From: Patiria pectinifera
Taxonomy: Eukaryota; Echinodermata; Asteroidea; Valvatida; Asterinidae
Direction of reading: 5' to 3'
Length of the DNA stretch: 64,000 bases
Assembly (NCBI GenBank): GCA_029964075.1
Contig: CM057129.1
Location: 28,573,430-28,637,429, forward strand
This document shows, one piece after another, positions 48,501 to 60,500 of the stretch (the first letter of the stretch is position 1; each line of letters begins with the position of its first letter). Under the pieces are notes generated by a model. That model had not been told where the DNA came from. It made no database searches and was given only the letters and a program-made list of their open reading frames with translations. Position numbers and translations under genes: made by a program.

Positions 48501-51500
48501 CCTGACTTTCAAGTAATCAATTAATCTAATCCAAGATTCGGAGGCTCGTTGGGGATCCTCATTTTCTGGAGGGGAAGGGTCCTCAGCGGGGTTGAACGGG
48601 TCTGTGAACTGTGGGATACAGGCCTCCAAATGTGTTGGTCAGTATGCTCTGAATCATCATCCATGCGAGGATGCATGTCCTGACAGTGATAGATAACTGC
48701 GGGTCGGTTTCGTAAGGGAATACACAGACGAATTTTTGTGTCCTCGTTTTCTGGTCAGGTTACTCAATGGTTTTTCCCTTAGTTTTAAACGATAAAAGGG
48801 ACTGTTCTTTTTCTATTGCTGACTGGGGTTACATGGGAGATGGCCCTTAAGGGAGGGGGCTTATACTCCATGCCCCCTTTCGTTACGTCACTGACACTGA
48901 TGGATATAATTATTGGGTTTGTCGGGCTTGCACATAGCTCCCTCATTGTGGACAGGACTTTGTTCCTCTGTAATCGCACGAGTAGTACACAATATTTTCA
49001 ATGTCACTAAAGTCAAACCTAGGGTTGGATAGCTAAGTTGGTAGAGCATTGAAACTGCAATCCAGAGGTCGCAGGTTCAAACCCCGCTCCAGTCAATTTC
49101 TTTGTTCAACTTTAAAGTATGATGCACCTAGTCAGTTTCCCTTTGTGGTTTATTTGATTCAAACCTGTCCAGGCTGCTCTGTGCTGGATGTCTTTACTCA
49201 CCACATTCATGATCTGCTGGAGCATGAAGCCGATCTCGACAATCAGTGGCAGGTCTGCTGAGTCAGCTGGCAGAGTCAACGCTCGGTGTGGGAACCGCTC
49301 ACTGTCCAGTAGACGACTGACTAGCTGTCGCTCATGCCATCCTACATGCGACTGATCTGTTGTCACAGGGAGATCGAGAACAGAAATCGTACTTTTTTAT
49401 TTTTGCAAACAGCGCTTTTGGTAATATAATCGGCGGCCACAGTTTACAAAATATTCATGTGACCTGTCACCATGAAATGAGCTTAAAAGTTGGAAATTGC
49501 CATTTTGCAGTACAGTAGGGCGAAGCCAAAATTTGAAGGGTTGATCGGAAAAAAAATTGGTAAAACCTTAATTTGAAAGCCGTGTTTTACCTTTGTTCGT
49601 TTTCCGTTTGTTTTTCTGTCAAACATCTTTCAAACCTAGTTCATCCTGTCTCCCTTAAGTGGACTGTTCATTCATTGTATACACAATTGCAGGATTTTTA
49701 CCACATCAATTCAAGTAAGTTGGTGGTCTATATTTCCGTTACTGAAGTACCACTTCATGTTGCATACCACTGAAAAGCTCTTATTTGCAGAATCCAGATA
49801 TATAAATTCTCAACTTTTAAAAAGTCCGACTTTATGCTTCATTTGTGATGACAGGTCACATAAATCGTAACAGATTTGTTGGGTGGCAACAGATTATGCC
49901 TTTTAGTAAATAAGGGTGTAACCTTTATGTTCGTGTGTGTGTTTGGTATTGTCTACATATTGCAGTTTTATGTTTTATGGTAATTTTAAAACCCTTTGTG
50001 GGTTATTCTCTAATGTTGTACTGATGACCGTCCAAACTTTGCACACCACTGGCAAAGGCTACGGCTGAGGCGAAGCGCCAACCATCATGATGTGTTATAT
50101 CAGGAAGTATTATCAGTCGTTTCATAAAGGAAGAAAAGACGAGGGTAAGGAGCAACACGAGGAGCTGAGAGGGAAAAAAAAGGCCGAGGGGAGAGGGACG
50201 ATGCGGTAGATCTTTAGAACATCATTCGATAGTAACAAAGTGCAAGGAAGTGGTATAGGCTGAACTGTATGGAAGACCAGCTCGTCTGGTGTCCACATAC
50301 TGTGAACTTTGATTTGCGTGTTGCTAAGGTTTTGAAATGGAAACGAGAGAAAGAAAGCAAAGCAGACAATTGGATTAATTCCAAACCTATGGGGTTTGTA
50401 CACAACGAAAACTGCAGTGTTCATCATACCATACCAGTTGAACTAAATGCAACTGGGGTTGAATAATGGCAGTGGGACTACATTGACCTGAAAGACAAAT
50501 TAAAGCTTTTATCTTTTACTGTAGCCCCGCAATACAGCAAAGTAAAGTTTCCTAAGATATCTCCTATGCCTTTTTTCAGAGGGCAACCTGATACATTGTG
50601 CACAAATTGTATTACACTGACATTCTGCACCATAGGCCCTGAACATGCACCGACTCCTGTGAGCATATACCAGTACTGTGCAATGGGAAATATGCATGAC
50701 TAGCCGCAAGGGCCCAGGCTGTTCCCTTCAGCATCGTTGTGCTGTTTATGTCTTACTGTCAAAATCACCCAGGGAACACACATTATGACTTGCCAATCGT
50801 CTTACATTAACCCAAATTCCTCAGTATCTAAGACTAGACTATCATAATGCACAATCTGTAATCTTTGGGCTGATTTCACGTACGCAGCAGAGAAGGTTAC
50901 TGGTAACGATGTACACTTGCTTGGGTATCAAAGTAAGAATTTGATGTATATTCTATTTTGATTAATAAGAATCATTACTTTGTGAGACGGCCATATCCCT
51001 TAATTGAGATACACGTGATATAAAAAGACAAATAAACCGATCACCAATCACGGGCAACTGCCGGTAATTGCATTAACAAAAAGTAGCGGATTTAATGGGA
51101 ATTTAAATGAAGTTTCATATGATTTTTTTTTACAAAATCTTATATAATGAAATTACAGATGTCAATAATCTGGTTAGTAAACAAAATATTTCCCATCAAG
51201 GGCAGACTGTGTAATCCTATAGTCAGACAAAATTCTGAAGGGTGTGTCACGTGACACGACCTGACAAGTGACGGCACGGGTTATCAAATCAACACGGTTA
51301 ATTTGAATGGCAAATTTCACCAGACACCGTCGGCATGAACACCCCGATGAATGACCGAACTGCACAAGGCATCCCCTGTACCAGCCCACCGCACGTCTCC
51401 CATGTACTTGACATTCGAACGGCTTAATTTGGGCCGCGCAGAGGGGGTAATAAAACCTGACAGAAACCAACTATAAATCACTTCCCCTCCGTGCTTCCAG

Positions 51501-54500
51501 ATTCTTCCTTCCCCTGACGAATGTTGTTAAAGGGCGCCACAAGTTGGGTAAAACACTGTTGGGTAATGTCAGTTGCCCGACATTGGTGTGAAGTCACTTC
51601 ATTGTTCGTTAATTCGGGTAAAACTTGACCAGCTATTGGAAAGAATTTGGGCAAGATGTCGACAGATGGTATGTTGACCAACATTGGGCAAAATACAAAC
51701 TCATTTACCCATTTTTGTTGTACAGTGTATGCTAGTTTGAACGAGCATTGTTAAGAAGTCTTAAAAAAAATAAAAGGTTCAAAACTTGGTGTTCGCGGGT
51801 ATCAAGACATTATCTTCAGTGATAATTCGCTCCTGAATTAATTGATGTTATGATTTTCCCCGCAAAATCTAACTGTCGTTGTCAACAAACCTTTTAAGAT
51901 GTCCCTTACTACGAACAAGACAAGGCCATTAGCAAAAAACGATGGATTTTGCCCAAAATGCGACTTAATTAATGGGAACACACCCCAAACTGGAACTCTT
52001 TGCCAAGTTTGTCCTCGCAAATCACAAAAATCGTTGACTTTGTTCCGGTAAAAGAAGTCCTTTGTTATCCGCCTGTTCCGTTCCGAGCTAAATATAGCAT
52101 AATGAAGTGGAGATGTTCAGTTGGCAATCTAGATTCACACAAACATGGATCAAATCCGATCTAGTGCCTTTTTACCCGCCTACTCCACCAGCTACAAGGC
52201 ACTTAGTGAGTTGGAATAATCGACCGTACTCTTGTTTTCCAACATCACTGTCCTACCCCCAAAACAGAGCCCCTCCCTCCCGTATACTGCTACGTGACAG
52301 TCGATACAGTCTGGCCTCGGGCGGGCAGGATAGGTACCTGTTCTCGGTGAACCCATCCGTGCATGCATTACACGCATGTATCGAGATGCATGATTAGCCT
52401 ATATGGCTGGGAGGCTGGGATTCGACCGCCCCCAGACAACATTGAACTTTGATACAGTTTGATCGAATAATAATGAATTTGCGCCCATAAACAGACGAAA
52501 TATGGTGTTTGTTTTGGTTCGAACGCAAATAAAATAATAATGAAAATATGAATGTGATCTCCCGCTTTATATACTAAAAAGAATTATTTTCCTTTTTCCT
52601 TTTGAGAATTAATAATAATTCTCAAAAAACGTTTTCTTAAAAAAAAAAAACTACTAGAAGAGCAAGAAAGAACTGTTAATTTGTACTGAAAAAAAAATTC
52701 ATAAAATCTATGTACATATCGTAATTAATTTTTTTTCAAATTTCCCGAAAACGGATCGAGAAAAAAAGAACTAGTATGAGACCAAACTGCAGGCACGACG
52801 GATGATGTGAAGTAACAACCTTTATAAGGGGTTTTGCAGTGACTACAATGATACATAAACCTAATGATAAACAACTTAGTCACAGTAATGGCGCGATATA
52901 CACGGTGATCACGCCATGGTCTAGTGCGGCCAGCCACGGCATTGCGTACTGCGAGCACGACTGACTAATTGAGGAAGCGAAAATGTTTCAGTACATGTTA
53001 TCGCGTCGGACATTTAATTTACCGATTTTATATCAAATTACCACCTGTACCTGAATGCAAGTATTCCAGATCACGAATTCTGTGGCCTCTGTTTCTTCAC
53101 AGTTTACTGCAGGATCTCTATCATTATTGATCACATTTAAGTAGGCTAAAGACCTTAACAGGTTGAAGCTGTTACGAATCCATTATGGAAACATCGATCT
53201 AACGCCAACTTCGAATTCATGTGATTGTATAAAAAAAAAAACAGGAAAAAAATTATAAACATTTCTACGAGCACTCAAAACGTGGCAACGCTTTCGAAAC
53301 ATGCGTTCAGAACTGAATACGAAGAATCACCCAACATAATCGTACCGAGTTTTGGAGGATCACATTATTATTATTATTTTGATGAGAGTCGAGCGAGACA
53401 AGATTTAGTCGACACTTCAGATCTTTCATATACTGGAGGACCGCCACCCTTCCAAAAAGATGTGATTGATTGCTCCGATATTCACACGGACATTACGAGT
53501 CCGGTCGAGAGATGCAGGCTCAAGTATTTTAACGAGACGGTTAAGGTTCTGCAGAGGACGGTCTGAAAATGTCAATTACATTCAGGGGCTTCGCCTCCTT
53601 GTAAACAAGAGACTTAGAATGCCAGGAACGTAGTTCTTGACAAGTTAGATAAGAGGGGAATTTTAAAGATACACTCTTTCCTTCCCACCCCAGGATATCT
53701 TATCTTTCTTCCCAAGTGAAAGCGCGCATCCTCCAAGTCAATTCCTTTTGTGGTGAGGCAAACATTGGAGGCAAAGCGATGGTCCTCTGAGTAAAGAAAA
53801 CAGCGGACCTTCACACCGACCGGCCAACCTGTCATTAAACAACATGTTTCGGAACGTTCCCACGAATTTACATACCCCAAAAACATTTCAAAACTTCAGT
53901 GAGTTTCCAACTTATCCGGGTTAGCACTAAGGATGTAAACCTTCCTCCAACACTTTTGTTTGTAACACAGACATCGTCTAGCCACGGACTCCCAGCCTCC
54001 CAATCTTCAAAGCATGTTTTGCTCAAAAAAATTCATTGAGCAGTAACATCTTAGCTTAGCGTCAAACTATGAGCCCTGGCATGCAGACAGGTTGCCCGCT
54101 CTGCCGAAGCTATTATACCATCATGACGTGCAGAAATGCTGACTGTTGTTTTAAACTAATACAAAACATTCTTCACATTAACAGAACATGAAATGACATT
54201 TTGCTGTTGAGCGGTTAACCATCTGCCAGAGAAAGGCGACGGTGTATCAAGTAAACCTTCGACGTATCCGTAAATCCCTGAACTTATACCCAGGATATCA
54301 GACGGCGAGATGCATGCAGGCTCATTTCTTAGCACGATGATGGCACTATACCCCAAAGAAAACCTCTATGTAAACCTAAGCAAGTGTGCAATCGATACGC
54401 AGTCGTGATGAGGCTGGGCGGCGGAATACCCTGGATTCCTGGATACCATTGCAGTTGAAGCCCCTCCATGCAAATTTAAGTGCGTGGTATGCGCGTACGA

Positions 54501-57500
54501 CATAGCATGCATCGAGAACTCTTCTGGCGTCAATGTACAAAAAGGTCCATCTAAAGAAAATTCATGGACTGACTAATCAGCTGATTTTTCTGAGAAGAAG
54601 GTGACGTGGAACATGATGAAGATGAACATAAAATACAAATGATAAACTTCTCATAAAAATCTTAAAACAATTTTGTCAAAGAATTCTTTAACTTCCTATA
54701 TCAGTCTATTTCAATATAAAAATGTTCAACTCTTTTACCCAAACCAACGTTCGTGATCCTCTCGATACAGATTAGAATGGGAATTTGAGATCGTTGGTTG
54801 TAATTGTTTGCCCTAAAATTCCCGATCATACTTCATCGTGCAGCCAAAGTCAGTATAATACCAAACATGGATATATCAGGCTTAAATCGTGGGCTGAATA
54901 ACCACTGCCCAATGTACGGAGATCCTGTGGATCATCGAGGGAGTACTCGGTGCAATGCGATGCAGCCAAGTACAGTACAGGCAATCGCGTTCAAACCAAA
55001 GCAGCCGAAGCACTTGTAATCGGAATCTTCATTTAAATGTGGATTTCCAAGAGTAAAACTTGATCTGCAACGGAAGAAATTGCTGTGACGTCATTATTCT
55101 GAGTGGAGCTCGTTCGTCCGGAGCCGAGAGTATATCGAATGGCCGAGTTCGATGGCCAGATGTTTTAAACATTTTATTTAGAGTGTTCACTCATAAGTGC
55201 GCTTAACGAGAGCAATAAACAAAATGCCCGTTAGCGGTTGAGTTATACGAACCGCCCATAAGGCTTTATTGTATTCTGCCATACATTTTACGACAGTGCT
55301 TCAATCCAGAACCAAGCCACTCGTTCAATATTCTTGTCCGCCATCTACACTGACAATTTTATCAAACTCTTAAGTTGGTATTCATTTTTTTCACAATGTA
55401 TTCACAACAAGCACATAATAGTAATAGGTGAATCCTGTTTTTTTTTAATGAGGCGTATGAAACTTGAATGCGACATACAAAATAATGATCACTCTTGTTA
55501 CACCTGCGTTAATTGGCTTCCCAAGCACCCAAATCAAACAAACTTACACCAGTGCAAGAGGTAGTCTTATTTAAAGTTCCTTTTAGTCAAAACGGCGTTC
55601 CAAAAACACCACGTTGCAAATGAGAAATTGTCAAAAGGCGCCGCGAGAGGGCGTCGTCTGGTCCACGTGTTTTGAATTAGATAGAGAATGTTTTTTTTTC
55701 TTGAAGTTTTAAGAAAAGAGACCCTCAGTTATGTTTAGTTATTAATATATAATTATGATATGTCTAGACAGCAAAGGTTCATTCATAAAAAAGTAGGCCC
55801 CAAGGACCTCAAGTATTGCTACAGCAGAGACCGAAGAATTGCCAAAGTATACAACGGGGTGAATAACGCATTTTCAGCGGCTCGGCGCGGCGCAGCACGC
55901 CGCGTCTTAAACCGATCGATACCGTTCCCCCGCCGTAAGTTCCGATCGTAAGTGTGTATAATTTGCCCATCTTGGTTTCGACGAAATTGAATTTGTTTCG
56001 AGGTGGCTGCTTGATGAATAGGTCAATTTTGCACACTGTGCGTGATTTTCTTTAGGTTAGGAAGTACACGTATGTCGACCTATAATGTGCCAACATTAGT
56101 GCATAATAAATTGCCAGTACAAAAAAGATCGCTTAGAACCTTCGATTGTTCCCGCTAAGTTTCCCTTTATCACACAACATGTGATGTCAGGCACTTGCAA
56201 TGACACTGGTAATGATTTTTCTTTGAAATTTGCAAAACACCAGTTTTTAATGGCGAAAGTATTCAAGGAGCTTTAGACCGACACCTGGCCCCACAGGCGT
56301 AACTCGAATGAGGGGGACAGTACGGAGCCTTCGATTTCTGGACGGGGCACACAATGGGTTGTGTCAAAATCCGCATCAGTGCCTGTGCAACCTCCCCCCC
56401 CCCCTTCCCCCAATCATACTTACGCACCTGTTGGGGTTTGAACCATCAGTCAAAATGTGATTCAAACCACCGGACGGGCAAAGGGAAAAGGTTATTACTG
56501 ACAGTATCGCTAGTATTCGAAGCCGCCTCAAAGTCAGCGCAACTTGTTCGCCTGCTGCCCATTCCTCGCGTCATCTGTATTCCTTAAACCATCCTTGCGC
56601 GATTCTTGGACTAATGTATTCCATTCATTTACACACCGGGTGCATTCGTTCATTAGCGACGCTGCGAATTTAATCTTGCAGTAGGCGTTCCATTATGCAT
56701 AGACCACTTGACTTAACCAATATTCAGCCTAATCGGGCCACTTACAAGGCCCCGTCTCGCACGTATCTCAACCTGTCCCGTCTGGCTAAAAATCACACAG
56801 GCCTATGCAAATATGGCAATTAAATAGCATTTTGGCTCATTTTAATCAAGTCAAAAATAGCGAGGGACGCAACATTATAGGTACGTGACGAAAGGGTTTC
56901 CGCGAAAAGTTATTCAAGGATTCAGTATATGATAAGTGCATTCATTACGAACGCTGATGAGAATAACATCTTCGATAACATGCATGTCGAGGTACAAGAC
57001 TTATCACAGGTTTCATACACACCGCGTAGGGTATCGACCAGTTGTGATTCCAGTTAAATAAAGGGGAACATTTTTGTCTTTTGAGAATACTTTCTGCCAT
57101 TCACGTTGGATAGCATGCATCTATAACCTCTACTTTTTCAAATGAAAGAGAAAACGTAAATAAATTTTGACAAAAACATCTTTACAACAAATGCCTCTGA
57201 TTATTATCAAATCGAAGTTCAGGTTTTATGTACACTGCATTTTTTTTGGGGGGGGGGGGTTCCCTTTCTTTTTTCCACTATTTTTCCTTGTTTGGGAAAA
57301 CTCTTTTCACTGGATTGCGTGCACTAATCCGCATCCTGCGTATACCTACCGCGATGCAAACAGACACGACTGAAATGCCACCCGATGATATCGTAGAAAA
57401 CGTAATTGAACGAGAATACGGAGTTCAACGAATTAGCCGCCATTTGGCGAGATTCGAAGGAATAATTATTACCAAAACGGCAGAGCGTACGGCGAGAGGT

Positions 57501-60500
57501 AAAACTTGCCTCGGACCAAAAATGCTTCTGGTGTTTTGTAAAACTTGTCTAGGTATCTGAGTCAAACTACGACCAATGAACACCTAGCCGTCCCACTAAT
57601 AAGCTCCTGTATAATACGGGTAGACTATATACATCTCTCTAATGCAATTTGAACTTGGGTGACGGGACGCATTCGAGTAAAGAGTAGAAATCAGTGACCC
57701 GTCAATGCCCTGATCCGATTGGGACCCGGTACGGTATAATGATCTCAAGGTGCCCGGGCGATGAAGAGAGCGCGTGGGGTGAAACAGATCAGATATGAAA
57801 AGTCCGTTATGCATAGGCGGCTGGCTAAATTAATAAAGGGGAGGTAAGGGGGGGGGGGTGCCGGGTTGAACCTGTCAAGCAATAGGTGTCTCTTAGCGTT
57901 CTCATGGTCCCGGCGGCGTAAACAAAACTGAGGATTATACTGTGTAGGCAGAGGGAGGATTCTCTCTCGCGCTTAAAGGGAGCCTTGATGTAATAGCGTG
58001 AATAATTCCTTGATGCCAACCCTTAATTATCGGTCACCGTGTAGAGAGAGTGGCCTTGGTGTTTGACCGGCGCAATAATCACGGCGGCCGCTGATTTTGT
58101 GACCGCATCCTGCAAACCAAGATTCAATTTGGTACATTTGCGAGATTTGGTATAGTTTGGTATTCAAGCGCTAGCCTTTTTTGAAATCGTTTACAAAAAA
58201 AGCAAAGTTCGATTCATGGTATATAATTGTTTTCTATTTCCTTTTCCAAATTCTCACGCATACAATGTAAGGCATTGAGATGTAAAACACTTCGTGTCGT
58301 GGTATGATGACTAAGGCTTAACCCCGACCCATGTTGTGAAAGACCTACATTGACTCTTTGTTTCGTATAGTCGCGCAAGCTAATCCGACGTACAAGATGG
58401 TGCGGCATTAGGGCTATGTTGTTAAAGCTTTGAAAACTCTTTCATTGGTTTGTTTCGTTGTACAATTAAGTTTCGATCCCGACGCATAAGATGTACGACT
58501 GTCACATCACATTATATTGTTCAAATTTTAATTACACCTGATCCGATTATCGTTGTATATATCATAAGGCTCTAAACGTAAACGTAGACGTATTACATGA
58601 TATTGTATGATGTTCTTAACTCTGACCCCTTCAATAGTGCAACATTACCTTCTATATTGATTCTTCGTTTCGTTGTATCATTTAGTTCTAAATCCTAAGA
58701 CATCAGATTGAAAACATTATGTTGTAATGGCTTTGATAATTCCCATAACGTTATCACGCAATGGGGCTTGTCAATCAACGCGTGATAACTATCCGACTCA
58801 TTACATTTAAGTGCGTTAAAGGGGACAGGTATTTACCGCATAATATGAGCCTTTGAAGAGTTTAGAATAGTAGTTATGGGTATCAAATAGTTTATCCTGA
58901 GTCGTTCCCACTTCATTCAGTTTTTTATGGTTGGATACTGCATTCCAAAGCTGTTTCTGATTATAACACACAATCGTTTAAAGTGAATAAAATATAATTA
59001 ATTTACAAATATAGGCCTAATTACAGAAAATACTGCGAAGGCCACTCAAGTATCACTGATTCCAACAATGGAATTGTATTTATAAGTTTCTCCACATTCT
59101 CAGCACACATGGTATTAGGGTCGGACATGCATTATTGACGCAAAGAATTTGTCTTTAACACGAAGCTCTGCGTTACAAACTTTGTAGGCCTACCAGGTGA
59201 TGTCCAGAATTAGTTAAGACGGAGAAAAATTCTAATTATTACGATTTTCATATCACAAAATGATAATCAGTGTTTTTAATCAAACGCCTACAATGCATGA
59301 AATCATTCCCAAAAAAATATGAACACAGTATTAAATCTTAATGAGATGAAATGTCCTTTGCAGTATTTGAAATAATAATCGGGTGCCTTCCAGACTTACA
59401 TGGTTATAATACCAGTTCGTCTTACAGGCTTATATATTTTTTAAGGAAAGTGAAACAGGCATCCATGTTCAGGTTTCTGCATCAAGTTTGTATCGCGCTG
59501 TAGAGTCAGTTTTCGGCCGGTGCCTCTTCAAATTAATTAAAAATGTCGGCGGCGAGTGAACATCATTATTAATTCTTCACTGTTTTGTGTTTCAATGTTT
59601 TGGATTTTATATCATTGAGATATGAACATTCTTTCCCTGAAAATTACAAGCTCTTAGAAACAGTTGTGGGCCTCAGACACGCTAGATCAAGACATGTTAA
59701 CAGGCCCATGCATACATGTAATTTAAAATTGGTCGTTACTTTTACCGTCTGAAATTGTCATTTCGTCATGCTCCATGTCTGCCCTCCTAACAGAACGTTT
59801 GATTTCAGACGTGACTGACTCCACTCGTCATTATGTGACAATTATTTGTCCAAATGTGAGTATGCGAATGTTTGAGCAAGAACAAAAAGTGTATACCTTT
59901 ATTTGCTTATTGAATAAATACAAACAATAACACACAATAGGCGTGCTACGCGCCTCCAAAATGAAAAGGACGTCTGAATGGAAATATTTGAGACGTCTTA
60001 AGACAGTTTGCCCCGGCATCTTAAGAAATACTTCGGCATGTCTTTGCTTTCAGAGGTGATGTTGTTTAATTCCGATAGACCAGGAAGTCACGCTCGGCTG
60101 ACGAGATGAGTTAATTTGCACTGACTTAACAAGAGCAGTCGTGATATCTTCGTCACGCCTCGTTTGAAAAATCCCGACCGCGATTTCTCAAATTTGCTCC
60201 CCTTTTGGAAAATTACAAAAGGCTCCCGATTTCTCGCAGGAAGTTCAAAATTAATCAACTTTAACTTCCTATGGCGCTGCGGGCCATGTTTCAATGACGG
60301 AGGCAAATTGTAATTAGGAAGGGTCTCGACAGGGCGGTGTGAAGACAAATGATGCACGCTTCCTGTAGAGCTTTCTAGAAAACATGCAGCGTATTTTGCA
60401 TTTGGTTTTTATATGATATTACATAAAAGCCCATCATGTTTTCAAACCTTCAAGTTTGATAAGTTGTGAAATATTAGAGGCATGAATGGAGAAAAAACAA

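Larger units (their letters stand above)
46322..49201 (-). other. Gene B intron 3
   Basis: About 2.9 kb. Contains a 67-bp fold-back (47715-47781) and the SINE head at 49023-49094, just over 100 bp before exon 3. The minus-strand frame at 48399-48629 reads proline- and glutamate-rich but has no recognisable domain. No further exon seen. Confidence 0.55.

Noticed and set aside
48399-48629. Minus-strand proline/glutamate-rich frame as an extra gene B exon
   Set aside because: It lies between exons 3 and 4, whose phases already join directly, and it fits no part of an nAChR.
53225-53566. 113-codon plus-strand frame as a gene
   Set aside because: Tyrosine run from a (TTA)n tract, no domain, no partner exons, and it lies inside the intron of gene B.
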